DNA of 64,000 nucleotides from Ancistrus triradiatus (taxonomy: Eukaryota > Chordata > Actinopteri > Siluriformes > Loricariidae), in assembly GCA_025084515.1 (NCBI GenBank), contig JAJAGP010000016.1:1563877-1627876 (forward strand), written 5' to 3'. The position numbers were made by a program, and so were the translations under genes. The notes under the pieces were generated by a model. It searched no databases. It was not told where the DNA came from and was given only the letters and a program-made list of their open reading frames with translations. Position 1 is the first letter of the stretch; each line of letters opens with the position of its first letter. Below, in pieces: positions 12,701 through 26,400 of the stretch.

Positions 12701-14383
12701 ACCACGCCGTGGGCCTCATCTGGATCAGTGAATTCATCCTGGCTTGTCAGCAGATGACAGTTGCTGGAGCTGTGGTCACCTACTACTTCACCAGGTCTGA
12801 TTGTCTATGTAATATGTACTTAACTCTTTAGTACTTCATTTGCATGAAGTCACTAGCTCTTTAGATTTGGTGCAAATGTGCTTTTCCTCCCAATTCCCAT
12901 GAGGAGAATTTCAATTGCATACACTGACATTGCTGGAGTGATGCATCAATGGGTGTAAAAATTTAATTACACCAGCACAGGTTACTTCCCAAGGAGGTTG
13001 GGTCCCTTTTTGAGTCTTGGGCCCTGTCCACGCGAACACGGGTATTTTTAAAAACGTAGCTTTTTCTATGCGTTTTGACCGTTCGTCCACACGAAAACGG
13101 CGTTTTAGGTCACTGAAAACGGACTTTTTGGAAAACTCTTTCCAGGGTGAAGATTTTCAGAAACTCCGTTTTCAGCGTTGTCGTGTGGACTGGGGAAATG
13201 GAGTTTTTTTGCTTGTAACGTTACTTTGTGCGCTGTTATCTCCTTTGTTTACATGAGGCGATTTTGTGCAATAGCGGACGTAGCCAAAATAGTGCCAGCT
13301 GTAACACCGCTGACCGAACTTGTTACAAATCTACAAATACATTTACAATTATTACTTTTTCATTACACTCAAGAACAGAGGCGTCAGAAAGCGCCACGGA
13401 GGTCACTACTATATCCATTAGTGATGTGTCGGTCGCCACCGATCCGGCTCTAAGAGTCGGCTCTTTGAAATGAACGACGGGAGCCGGTTCCTGATTGTGA
13501 GCCGATTTATATATTTTTTAATTTATTGTACATGTGGACAATATTGTACATTTCGACACATTGCTGCTTATTGCACTTCTTGTTAGATGTTAAACTACAT
13601 TTCGTTGCGTTGTATTTGTACATGTGTAATGACAACACAGTTGAATCTAGTCTAAATATAAATTTAATTATATATATATATATATATAGATATTATATAT
13701 TATATACACCCACACACATTATATATCGGACCTCTCGTTGGTTGGACAGCTTTGAAAACGAAGTGGTTGTTGAAGAAGAATGGCGAGAAAATGTTCGTAT
13801 GCATAGGACGTTGCTGTTGTCGTTGAGTGAGCTGCTTCGCCGGCATATAGGACTGCTGGTTTGGCTCTGCTCTTGACAGCGACTTTGTGCGTTTTTGCGT
13901 TTTCATGTGGACGAAGTCTTTTGTTTAAACAGTGCTTGTGTGGACGCAATGTTTTTTATAAACGAATTTGAAACCCCCCGTTTTAGAAAATACCCGTGTA
14001 GGTGTGGACATAGCCTTGGTCTTCCCAAGGTTTCTTCCTCATAATGCTTAGAGAGTTTTTCCTTGCCACTGTCACCCTAGGCTTGCTCAATTTGGGATTG
14101 GACGTAGATATTTGGAGATAGCGTAAAGTTGTAAAGTTGCTTTGAGACAATACTCCATTGTAAAAAGCGCTATATAAATAAATCTGGCTTGACTTGATTT
14201 CCTCACGCACCTTGTTACAAAGATGGACATGAATGGACTTGCAAAGATGTGCATTAAGCATGCAGAGTTATAAAGTGATTCCAAAGTATTGTTGAGCTTT
14301 TGTATGAAAGAATAAGGAATATACAGGTATTTCTCCTCCTTAAGTCCTCAATATGACTGTGTGGCACACCACACTTCATGGTT

Positions 14384-14452
<69 letters not shown>

Positions 14453-17400
14453 ACAAGCACGATATATGTGCTTTTGTGACCTCTACATTAAGATATGAAT
14501 TTACCTACATTAAATGGCACAAAAAATCAGTATGTAGTGCTCAGTGTTGATATTAAATAACTCGGTGTATATGAAACACTGTAGTATCTTGGCTATTTAG
14601 TCAATACTAGGTATATTACAGTATCCCATATTGCACTGCTCAGTACAGCATATAATATGGTGTTCAGAAAATGTAAAAAGTGTAAAAATTAAGCGAAGTA
14701 TATCTGTGTATATATAAAGTAACACATTTATAAAGTGCTACTGTTAGTAATGGGCTCTAGAGGAGCTCATACAATTAATACTGTACATTTTGCTTGCAAA
14801 CCTATTAGATTTGTTTAATACTTATAAATGTTCTTTCTGATGCAGCTCTAATTATTAGTTCTTTTTCTTTACTGCATTAATGTATTTGTGAATTGGTCTT
14901 TTCATTTTCAAACATTCTTTATTAATGAAAATGATACAGTGGGGCAAAAAAGTATTTAGTCAGCCACTGATTGTGCAAGTTCTTCTACTTAGAAAGATGA
15001 GAGAGGTCTGTAATTTTCATCATAGGTACACTTCAACTATGAGAGACAAAATGAGAAAAAACTCCAGAAATCACATTGTAGGATGTTTAAAGAATTAATT
15101 GTAAATCATGTGGGAAATAAGTCTTTGGTCACCCACAAACCAGCATTTTTCTGGCTCTCACAGACCTGTAACTTCCTCTTTACGAAGCTCTTCTCTTTCT
15201 GGTCCTCCCTCATTACCTGTATTCATGGCTTCCTGTTTGAGACCTCGTTATTCTTTAATAAAGGACCCTTCCACATCCCCCTCAAACAGTCAGACTCCAA
15301 ACTCAACCATGGCCAAGACCAAAAGAGCTGTCAAAGGACACCAGGAGAAAATTGTAGACCTGGCACCAGGCTGGGAAGAGTGAATCTACAATAGGCAAGC
15401 AGTTTGGTGGGAATCAATCAACTGTGAGAAATGGACGTACAAGACATTGATAATCTCCCTCAATCTGACAACTCCACGCAGCTTCATCCCGTGGGGTCCA
15501 AAATGATCAGAGAACGGTGAGCAAAATCCCCGAACTACACGAGGGACCTGATGAATGACCCTGCAGAGAGCTGGGCCCAAAGTAACAAGTCTTTCATCAG
15601 TACACATTACCAAACCGAGAGGGACTCTGGTCCTTCATGTTCCAGGGTGTCCCCCCTGCTTAGCCAGTACATGTCCAGGCCCGTCTGAAGTGTTGCCAGA
15701 GAGCAATGGATGATTCCAGAAGAGGATTGGGAGAAATCATGTGGCAGATGAAACCAAAAAGAACGTTTTGGTAAAAACTCAACTGGAGGAAGAAGAATGC
15801 TGAGTTACATCCCAAGAACACCATACCTACTGTGAAGCATGGGGGTGGAAACATCATGCTTTGGGGCTGTTTTTCTGCAGAGGGGACAGGACAACTGATC
15901 CGTGTTCAGGGAAGAATGAACGGGGCCATGTATCGTGAGATTTTAAGCCAAAACCTCCTTCCATCAGTGAGAGCATTGAAGATGGAACGTGGCTGGGTCT
16001 TCCAGCATGACAATGATCCCAAACACACCACTCGGGCAACAAAGGAGTGGCTTCGTAAAAAGCATTTCAAGGTCCTGGAGTGGCCTAGCCAGTCTCCAGA
16101 CCTCAACCCCATAGAAAATTTGTGAAGTCTCTGTTGCCAAGTGACAGCCCCAAAACATCACTGCTCTAGAGGAGATCTGCATGGAGGAATGAGCCAAAAT
16201 ACCAGCTACAGTGTAGGTAAACCTGGTGGAGACTTGCAGAAAACGTTTGACCTCTGTCATTGCCAACAAAGGTTATGTTACAAAGTATTGAGTTGAACTT
16301 TTGTTATTGACCAAATATTTATTTTCCACCATGATTTACAATTAAATTCTTTAAAAATCCTACAATGTGATTATCTGGATTTTTTTTTCTTATTTTGTCT
16401 CTCATAGTTGAAGTGTAGCTATGATGAAAATTAAAAACCTCTCTAATCTTTGTAAGTAGAATAACTTGCACAATCAGTGGCTGACTAAATACTTTTTTGC
16501 CCCACTGTATATAATAATGTAGAACCATTTTTCAGATCTTGGTGAATGAACAGTTGAGTGAAAACTTTGTTTTAACTCTGTTTATCCACTGGACTGCTTT
16601 TTATGGACTTTGTGTAAAGACTGAAAGGAAGTCACTGAAATGTATAAATACTTTTAGTCGACCAATTTTAATTTCAGATACTGCCACCTTATGTGCCACC
16701 TTCTGTCCATTGTCGGATGATGTTCATGTTTTTGTAAGTGTTTAGTTTGAGTATCTGTTTGATTGCAGAAATTAAAGCCTAAAATTCTTTAGTGAGAAGT
16801 TGTTCAAACTTGTTCAAGGCCAAGTTAAATGTATTTATATGGTGCTTTTACAGTGGATATTGTAGCAAAACAATTCAAGACAAGACCACAAGTGAGCAGA
16901 CAGAGGTGAGAGTGGAACGTCCCTGAGATGCATAATGAAAATAAGTGGAACCAGGCTCAAACTGGAAAGACACAACATGTTGAGTGTCTCCTGCTTTGAT
17001 TGAGTCTTGATGGAAGAAAAAAGCATATAATGGTGTAAGATGGACTGTAACAGTTTACAGTCTTAAAATGGAAGTGTTTGTGTACAGTTGAGATGATGTA
17101 CTGAATCATGTACAGGTGGCTCCATATGCTTGTTTAATCTCATAGCATATTACTAACACTTAAATTATTTTTAGGGACAAGAACAAGATCCCTTTGACAC
17201 CCATCCTGTCGTCAGTGTTTCGGTTGATTCGATACCACCTGGGCACCGTGGCCAAGGGCTCCTTCATTATCACCCTGGTCAAGATCCCACGCCTCATTCT
17301 CATCTACATTCGTAATCAGCTCAGAGGAAAGGTTAGTGATGAAAGCTTTTTCTGGTTTGTATAATCTTTCTTGTCACAGATAGTATACATGTCTTGTTTA

Positions 17401-20400
17401 AGTTATTGCAATAGAACACCTCGTTTTTATCAAGGTGACCGATGCTCGTATGTAGAACAACGTCAAGTTAGTCGTAGTTAGGGTACCGGTAATTTCAACA
17501 CATCAGGATACCATGGTAGGTTATGGTTGCTATACAGACCATATACTGTAGAAAGTAGGATTGTATGCTTAAAACAGATTTAGGTATGCAAATGAAACTC
17601 ACGGGTGGCACGGTGGCTAGCACTGTCTCTTCAGAGCGAGACGGTCCTGGGTTCAGTCCCAGGTGGAGAGGCCTGGGTCGTTTCTGTGTGGAGTCTGCAT
17701 GTCCTCCCTGTGTCTGTGTGGGTTTACTTCGGGTACTCTGGTTTCTTCCCACAGTCCAAAGACATGCGTGCTAGGTTAATTGGTGTCTCTAAAGTGCCCC
17801 AATGTGTGTGATTGTGTGCTCTATGATGGATTGGCCTACTGTCACATCCTATGGAGCTGGTGTGAATTACGATAGTGGTTGATTTGGAAGCCTGAGACTA
17901 AGAGTTATGCCTTAAAAAATCAGCATCGGTTTCTGAGTGACTTGGACATTTAAGGATTGTTTCATTCTTACTGGATCCAGACTAAAGTTTGCAAGTCTTT
18001 TTGAATATGCAGTTAAATATGAAGTATGAGTTTACTCACTCTGTGCTTCCTTTCTAACAGGAGAATGCTTGTGCGCGCTGCATGCTGAAAGCATGTATTT
18101 GCTGCCTGTGGTGTTTGGAGAAGTGCCTCAATTATCTGAATCAGGTACTGTGGGGAAAAGGCTAGCATTTCCATATAGCGGAGAAGGTTAATTCACAAAG
18201 AAATGGGTGTTTTGGACTATTGCTGTGCATTGCCTTGAAAAACATCTTCAAAACCCAGTTTTTTAGAAGCACAAAAATGCTCTTCGTTGACAGGCGAAAT
18301 AACAGCGGTTTGGTACATTAAAGCTGAGAAGTTTAAATTATTTTCATAAAATCATCAGTATACCATTAATTAAAAAATACTTATTTTGTAGACTGCAAAC
18401 AATGACATACCGTATTTTCCGGGCTATAAAGCACACCGGATTATAAGACGCAATATCAACGATCGGCTGCTAACGGGTATATTTTCATACATAAAGCGCA
18501 CCGGGTTATAAGACGCATTAAATGAAACAAAACTCTTAAGTTCCGTCGGAAGCTCAGTTTGGTCTTTACCTGGCGCAGGGCGTCTTCTTGCTTCCTCCAC
18601 TTCCGTACCATTGATTCGTTAATGTTGAGTTCTCTCGCAGCTGCTCTATGTCCATGTTGTACTGCGTGACTGATAGCGCTGAGTTTGAAATCCGCTTCGA
18701 AAATAAATGAATGAATGCACGTACCCTAATGCTGAAGCACATACCGTATTACTCCGCTATGCTGCGCACTACGGTTGTCGTAAGCTTCGTAACTTACCAA
18801 GACCGTGCTAAAACATTTTGACAGATTTATGAGCGCCGTGTACCATCTACAATCGGTTCTAGGTCAGAAAGCACAACCAGAATTAATTCATACATTAGAC
18901 GCACCGCATTTAAAGGCGCACTGTCGATTTTTGAGAAAGTTAAAGGATTTTAAGTGCGCCTTATGGTCCGAAAAATACGGTTTTTGGAAAGAAATGGCTT
19001 TCACATTAATCACAACTGCACACATACTCACACATGCAATAAGCTAATTAGCCAATCATGTGGCAGCAGTGCAGTACGTAAAATAACGCAGATATGGGCC
19101 AGCAGCTGTTGGTAATGTTCGCATCAACCATCAGATCACATAACTGCTGATCTCCTCTATTTTTTTATTCACAACAGTCTCTAGAGTTTATTCAGAATGG
19201 TGCAATAAAGAAAAAACATTGAGTGAACAGAAGCTCTGTGGACAGAAACACCTTGTGTATGAGAAAGGTTATGTGCATCCCTTTGTGGCCACAATTTTCT
19301 CTTTAGTGGCTTCTTCCCAGAATGATAATGCACCACGTCACAAAGCAAAAGTTGTCTCCACTGGTTTCATGAGGAAGACGAGGAGTTTAGTGTTCTTCAG
19401 TGGCCTTCCCAGTCACTGGATATGAATCTTAAAAACACCTTTGGGATGTGGGAGAAGAGGAGAATGATTAATTCACTGATTACACTAAATTGTCCTGGTC
19501 TGAGTGCATATATAGAACTAGTCTCAATGTAACCTTGTGTATCGATGTAACTGTGTTTCTGTTGCCAAAAATGACCATTAGTGCTGAGAGTAACATTAAA
19601 TAAATCCAAATGAACAAACAAATAAATCCCAGCCTGTCTTGCTGTTCAGATCAGTTGTGAGCTGCTGCTGGATGCTGCAATTGTACTTGCTACTTTTGAA
19701 CCATGGATTTTTACAGCCCACGATGTTGAAGCTGCTTATTCCATAATCTATGTCGCACACAACACACCAGAACCTTACCAGCAGAACAGCTTGTACTAAA
19801 CAAAACAAGGCTAGCATTACTTGACAACAGTGGTGGCACAGATGTTGAGAACTACTGACCAGAGGTTCCACAGCACTGCCTGGCAACACTGTTATGTCCA
19901 TGAGCAAAGCCTTTAACCCGCAAATGCATGCATTGTACAGTATAAGATTGTTTCAGTGGTAAGTCCCTCTGGATAAGAACATCTACTTATGGCAATAAGT
20001 GTAAATGCAACTATGGTATTAAAGCTAATAGGGCTAACAGTAATTTCTGATGACCTTCTCGGATATAGAAAGTGAGTACACTCACCGATCACTTTATTAG
20101 GTACAACTCCTCGTTTCTACATTCACTGGATATTTTATCAGTCCCACTTACCATATAGCTGCACTTTATATTTCTACAATTACAGACTTGTGACTTGTCT
20201 TAAAGGTAGCCTTGTGTGTGTGTCGCTGAACATGGCCAAAGATGCCGATAGCGACGTTAAACAAACAAACAAACTTTATTCTCTAATGGTCAGGACCACC
20301 ACAGATCAGGTACTATTTGAGTGATGGATCATTCTCAGCACTGCAGTGACACTGATGTGGTGATGGTGGTGTGTTAGTGTGTGGTTTTCTGGTATGAGTG

Positions 20401-23400
20401 GATCAGACACCGCAGTGCTGCTGGAGTTTTTAAACACTGAGTTGACTCACTGTGCACCATGTTAGACACATCTACCATATTGTTCCACCTTGTAGATGTA
20501 AAGTCAGAGAAAGAAGCTCATCTGTTGTTGCACAGTTGGTGTTAGTCATCCTCTAATCCTTCATCAGTGCTGACAGGATGCTGCTTACAGGATGCTGGTG
20601 GCTGGACATTTTTGGCTGGTGAAGTATTTTCAGTCTAGCTCCAGGAGCACTGCAGTGTCTGATCCACTCATACAAGTACAACACACACTAACACACAACC
20701 ACCACCACATCAGTGTCAATGCACTGAGAATGATCCACCACCCCAATGGTGAATGATCTGTGGTGGTCCTGTGGGTGCTGACCATTAGAGAACAGAGTAA
20801 TGGGGAGGAACAAAGGATGTGGAGACACAGATGGACTACAGTCTGTAATTGCAGAACAACGAAGTGCATCTATATGGTAAGTGGAACTGATAAATGGACA
20901 GTGAACAAATGGACAGTAGAAACAAGAAGGTGTATCTAATAAAGTGATTGGTGACTTTTCTGAGCGTTTGGTTACAGAAAAACAACGTGGGTACAGCCTT
21001 AGAAACTTGGATGTTAAATTCAAGGGCAGATTGCAACCACGTCAAGTTTCACTCTGGGCTGTACCTTCTCACATGCAACTCACAACATAATGACACTATA
21101 TTGATATGTAAAATCTCAGTATAGATTATTTGCTTACAGTATTTATGCTGGATAATTTTACTCTGCATGGTTTTTATTTGATCTCCATTAAGAATTGTAT
21201 TGATTCAATGTCTTACTATCTGAGTCAAACTGATGTGGTACAGTATATATCTATTTTTGTAAGGAGGTGTTTAAGGCAAGTTTTTGTTTTTTGTATATCT
21301 GTTCAGAACGCATATGCAGCGACGGCCATCAACAGCACCAGTTTCTGCACGTCGGCGCGTGATGCCTTCATAATCCTGGTGGAGAACGCTCTGAGAGTGG
21401 CAGCCATTAACACTGTGGGAGACTTTGTGCTTTTCCTGGGCAAAGTAAGAGGGCTGTGAGCCATAAGCTCATCTCACTCCTTGTTTAGCTGTAAAAAAAT
21501 TGATTTAAATCACATCCTGCAGGCAACAGGATGCTGAAAGGAACCTGAGACCATAAAGTGACAGGTGGCTAAAAGTTCTTTTTGGTTTACATTTTGTCCA
21601 GTTATGACCACCTTGTTATGGCAGTCAAACGTATGTGTGCTGAGCTAGAAATGCCCTTAAATATATGTAATATAGGTGAACATACAACATAATAGTGAGA
21701 GCCTACTTCCATTTGTAGGTAATAAAAGACTCTTGTGCTTTCTTAGCTTTGACACAAGACACCAACATGTAGGTGAATAGCTATAACAAATTTATATTGT
21801 AGAAAATCTGAAGGGGCAATATAATAATACGTTATGTGTTTACAGATCCTGATTGTGACCTGCACAGCATTTGCAGGGGTGCTGGCGCTAAACTATCAGA
21901 GGGACTACACAGAGTGGGTACTGCCACTCCTCATCGTGTGCCTCTTCGCCTTTCTGGTGGCCCACTGCTTCCTGTCCATCTTCGAGATCGTGGTGGACGT
22001 GCTGTTCCTCTGCTTCGCCATCGACAACAAATACAACGATGGCACTCCTGGTAAGGAGTTCTTCATGGATAAAGCCCTCATGGTGAGTTATGTTATAAAT
22101 TACGTTTCTGTTCAAAATGCTATGCAGGCAAATCTGTTCCTGATCTTACTGCACCTATGGCACATTGTCTTCAATTCAGAACAGACAGTGTGAGATTTCT
22201 TTCTGAAGGTATCAGTAAATAATTCTTTAAGAAGTTGGTTTTTGTGTTTGGACATTATTGGGATAATTCAGCTTTTACTAAATAGTGTTAAACCGTGTAA
22301 CTCGCCCATTAGCCTTTACTCTTTTGGTAGCAGTTGTGCTGTATGTAGAGACTTGGATGATAAAAAATGATAGAAAGAATATATGGATCTCTCCCTAGGG
22401 AATAATGGGCTTCCATTATCCAATCTGGAGCGAGGTACATTCGGATACATTTGGATTTGGACATTGGGGGTTTGACTGTAGTTAGAATCTAATTTATGAA
22501 ATCACAGGAAAGAACACACTGTCCTTTTACCAGAACAGCTTTTTACTATTTCAAGATATGCTGTCGGTCAGTTCTAAATGACATAAGTAGGTACACTGGT
22601 TCATTGTAAAATGAAGAAAAAATAAAGTCTATGAATGAAAAAGTTGCAGATTTAGGTCATGGACAAAAACTTCAAAAGCCAGTGATTTTAAATGGCTGTA
22701 TTCAAGAACCTGTCTTGAGTTTGTTGAACAGTTTAAACAGGCACATTATTGTTGAGCTCAAGAGAGACAAGTGGATACAGAATTGGCTCAAGTAGTTTCC
22801 TTTAAAAATGGCTGCTGTTTGATTGTGCAAAGGAATCATTTAATGCCTCATGAGTGAAAAGGATTAAAGGACTCACGCTGAATGAATGAAACATCAATAT
22901 TCATAATTTGTGTTTAACAGAAAGTGCAAAGGCAATTCATATTTAGTTATTTAGCAGATGCTCTTATCCAGAGAGTTGCAGTTGTGGGTTAAGAGCCTTG
23001 CTCAAGGGCCTAACATTGGCACCTTAGGGGGATTTGAACCCTGGACTTTCCGGTCCACCATCCAGTACCTTAACTGCTGCACCATTACAGTACCGTATTT
23101 TTCGGACCATAAGGCGCACTTAAAATCCTTTAATTTTCTCAAAAATCGACAGTACGCATTAAAATGCGGTGCGTCTAATATATGAAGTAATTCTGGTTGT
23201 GCTTTGTGACCTAGAACCGATTGTAGATGGTACACGACGCTCATAAATCTGTCAAAATGTTTTAGCACGGTCTTGGTAAGTTACGAAGCTTACGGAAACC
23301 GTAGTGCGCAGCATCGCGGAGTAATACGGTATGTGCTTCAGCATTAGGGTACGTGCATTCATTTATTTTCGAAGCGGATTTCAAACACAACGCTATCAGT

Positions 23401-26400
23401 CACGCAGTACAACATGGTCATAGAGCAGCTGCGAGAGAATTCAACATTAACGAATCAATGGTACGGAAGTGGAGGAAGCAAGAAGACGCCCTGCGCCAGG
23501 TAAAGACCAAACTGAGCTTCTGAGGGAACTTAAGAGTTTTGTTTCATTTAATGCGTCTTATAACCCGGTGCGCTTTATGTATGAAAATATACCCGTTAGC
23601 AGCCGATCTATAATCCGGTGCGCTTTATAGCCCGGACAATACGGTAATTGTAAAGCCATTGGTTGGCAAGCACAGCCTGGGATTTTGAGTTTAATATCTA
23701 TGAATATTTCATGATAAAGCCATATGTTTTACTAGCATGTTCGTCTCTTTTTACTTATGCAGTAAATGGCTAACTTCACTTCATAGCAATTGCATGACTA
23801 CATTACTTACAATTTGAGCTACAACCTTGTTCTCTTACCAGCAGAATCTTTTTCTGGCTGACTGAATTGCTTTCAGGAACGATGAGTGCAGCCCTCACTC
23901 CATTTTCTGTTGGATTACTTTAAATGACGCTTTTACTACAACTCCAAATCAGAAAAAGTTGGGACAGTATGTAAAATGCATATAAAAAAAAAAAACAGAC
24001 AAGTTTTTCCTACATTTACTTTTTTTTCATTACAGACAGTATGAACCTGAGATATTTCATGTTTTGTCTGGTCAACTTCATTTGTTAATAAACATCCCAA
24101 CTGACAAACCTGCCATGTTTCCATGCCATACAGAGATATATTTGGACAAAATGAAAACTGTTTTGACTGGTGCATTAAAAGATGAAATGTTCATAAAGAG
24201 TCGTGAAGAGTCGTCGTGTTTTGAGTATGATTCCACATCTAACATGATATAAAGTAGATGACGTAACCATGTAGGATGCTGGTTGAGACATGATTGGCGT
24301 TGACTTCCAGTAAGCTGTGATTGGATTTCAGTTATAACTACTGCTTCACAACATTTCATTGCAGTTTCAGAAGGCTGCCAAGACATCACATTCAAGGTAC
24401 TTTAATAAGAAACAGCATGAGCAAGCTCTGCAAAATGTTCAGAGTGTTCAGAGCAAGGTCTACCAGAGGACTCTCAAATCATTTACAAGTATATTCCCTG
24501 TAGAATAATAGCAGTGTCTGCTGGTGGTTTTTAAAATATTGGAAGCACAAATGTTTGTTTACATACACTACTGTGCAAAAGTCTTAGGCCACCAGTAGAT
24601 TAGTTGTTTTAGAAATGGTAAAATGACCGTTTAATTATTTCTCAGTGTCTTTATTAAGATGCAAACAGAATATACAGTAAAATATGTACACAACATTTTA
24701 AAAAATCTACCATTTTCAGAATAAATGGCTTCTGCAGGCAAGAGTCAGTAGTATGACCTACCCGAAAAAGTGGTTTCTTGACTGCTACTCCAAAATGGCC
24801 ATTCCTGATTGAGCCTCTTTGGACTGTAGAAGAGTCCACTTGGCATCCATCTGAAGCTGCCAGATGCTGCTAAGTACTTGCCACTGCAGCCTACGGATGT
24901 TTTTTATATAAGTTTTTTTTAATACTGCACTCAAATGTCTTGTATGTTCTGGTTGTATTCTAATAAAGAGAATGAGAACTAATTATATATGGTTATTTAT
25001 ACCATTGCTAAAACAACAAATCTAATGGTGGCCTAAGACTTTTTGCACAGCACTGTACTGTATATGCACAAACCATTTGCTTGCTGAGTAGTGCTTAACT
25101 GGAGCTGCAGATAATTGTTTTGCCTTATTTTATAACTTCGAAGGTTATATTCATTAAAGGTTTTAGAAGTCAGTCATGTTCCTATTCCCAGGTTACTGAT
25201 TGGTAGCTGGTTCAGTGGCATCTGAGAGGTAGACCAATGGCTTAGAATGCATCTACAAACAGTTACATTTACAGCATTTAGCAGACGCCCTTATCCAGAG
25301 CCACTTACAATTGATACAATCTTACAATCCAAGCAATTGTGGGTTAAGGGCCTTGCTCAAGGACCCAACAGTGGCAGCTTGGCAGATGCGGGATTTGAAC
25401 CCTGGACCTTCTGGTCCATAGTCCAGTACCTTAAATGCTAAGCTACCACAGTCCCCAAACACCTCATAGTCCAGTCATGCTGAAATGTTTGTTTTCTGTT
25501 CAAAATGCACCTGCCCTCATCTGCTTCCAGTGAAGAATGTGCTTCTGGGTGTGACTCAGAATGACACCTTCAAGACCTGTTTGTCCAATGGGCGTAATCT
25601 TTAATCATACACAAAACTCAAAACAGTGAATTCGCCATAGACAGACAGAGACGGCTGGGCTTTGGTGAGATTCTATTAGTTGTGTGTCAGGGACTTCAAA
25701 GGAGATTTACCATGCTGCACTGTTCAGCAGCAGGTATTTGAGTTCTGAACGAACATCACGATGTTGCAGTGATATATCTGATCATTTGTTTCTCTAAAAT
25801 ATTGAAGGGGTAATTTGTTTTGTGACTGAATTACATTTGAAATGACTGATACTTGGAACGTATTTCTAGTTGACATAAATGTAGATCACTAAATAAAAAG
25901 TTTACAGTACATTATGGATTGTGTTTCATTAATAATAACTAATCTTAGGCAATCAGGTGGCGTAGTGGCAATTTGCTCGTCCCTAACCGTGGTGACCTGG
26001 GTTAGAATCCCAGCAATGCCTTCCGGCCCACTAAAGCCCTGCGTTGGACAGCTGGCCTACGCTGTGTGAATTCTCCAGATTCCCCGCAGCCCTCACCATG
26101 ATAGGCCATCAAATTAGATCAAGCGCCACCTGAAAGCCTCACATTTGGTAACACATGTTAATGTTCTGCGCTGATCCTCTTTCCCTCAGGAGTTTGTGGA
26201 GAACAGCAGGAGGTCGGTGGCTCCAGCGGCACGAGGACGGGCCAGCAAGCGGTCTCGTTCTCGTGAGGAGGCTGAGATGAAGGCCATGGTGAGTGAGAGG
26301 GTGAGCCCAGTGGGCAGTGAGTGGGAGGTCCTGGAGGAGTTCTTGCTTTACTACCTGCTGCTGTGTATGTTGGTGGACTGGGTGCTGTCTGAGCACGTGC

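Noticed and set aside
13526..13876. 116-codon open frame on +
   Set aside because: Inside hAT-like sequence and includes an AT microsatellite; no motif.
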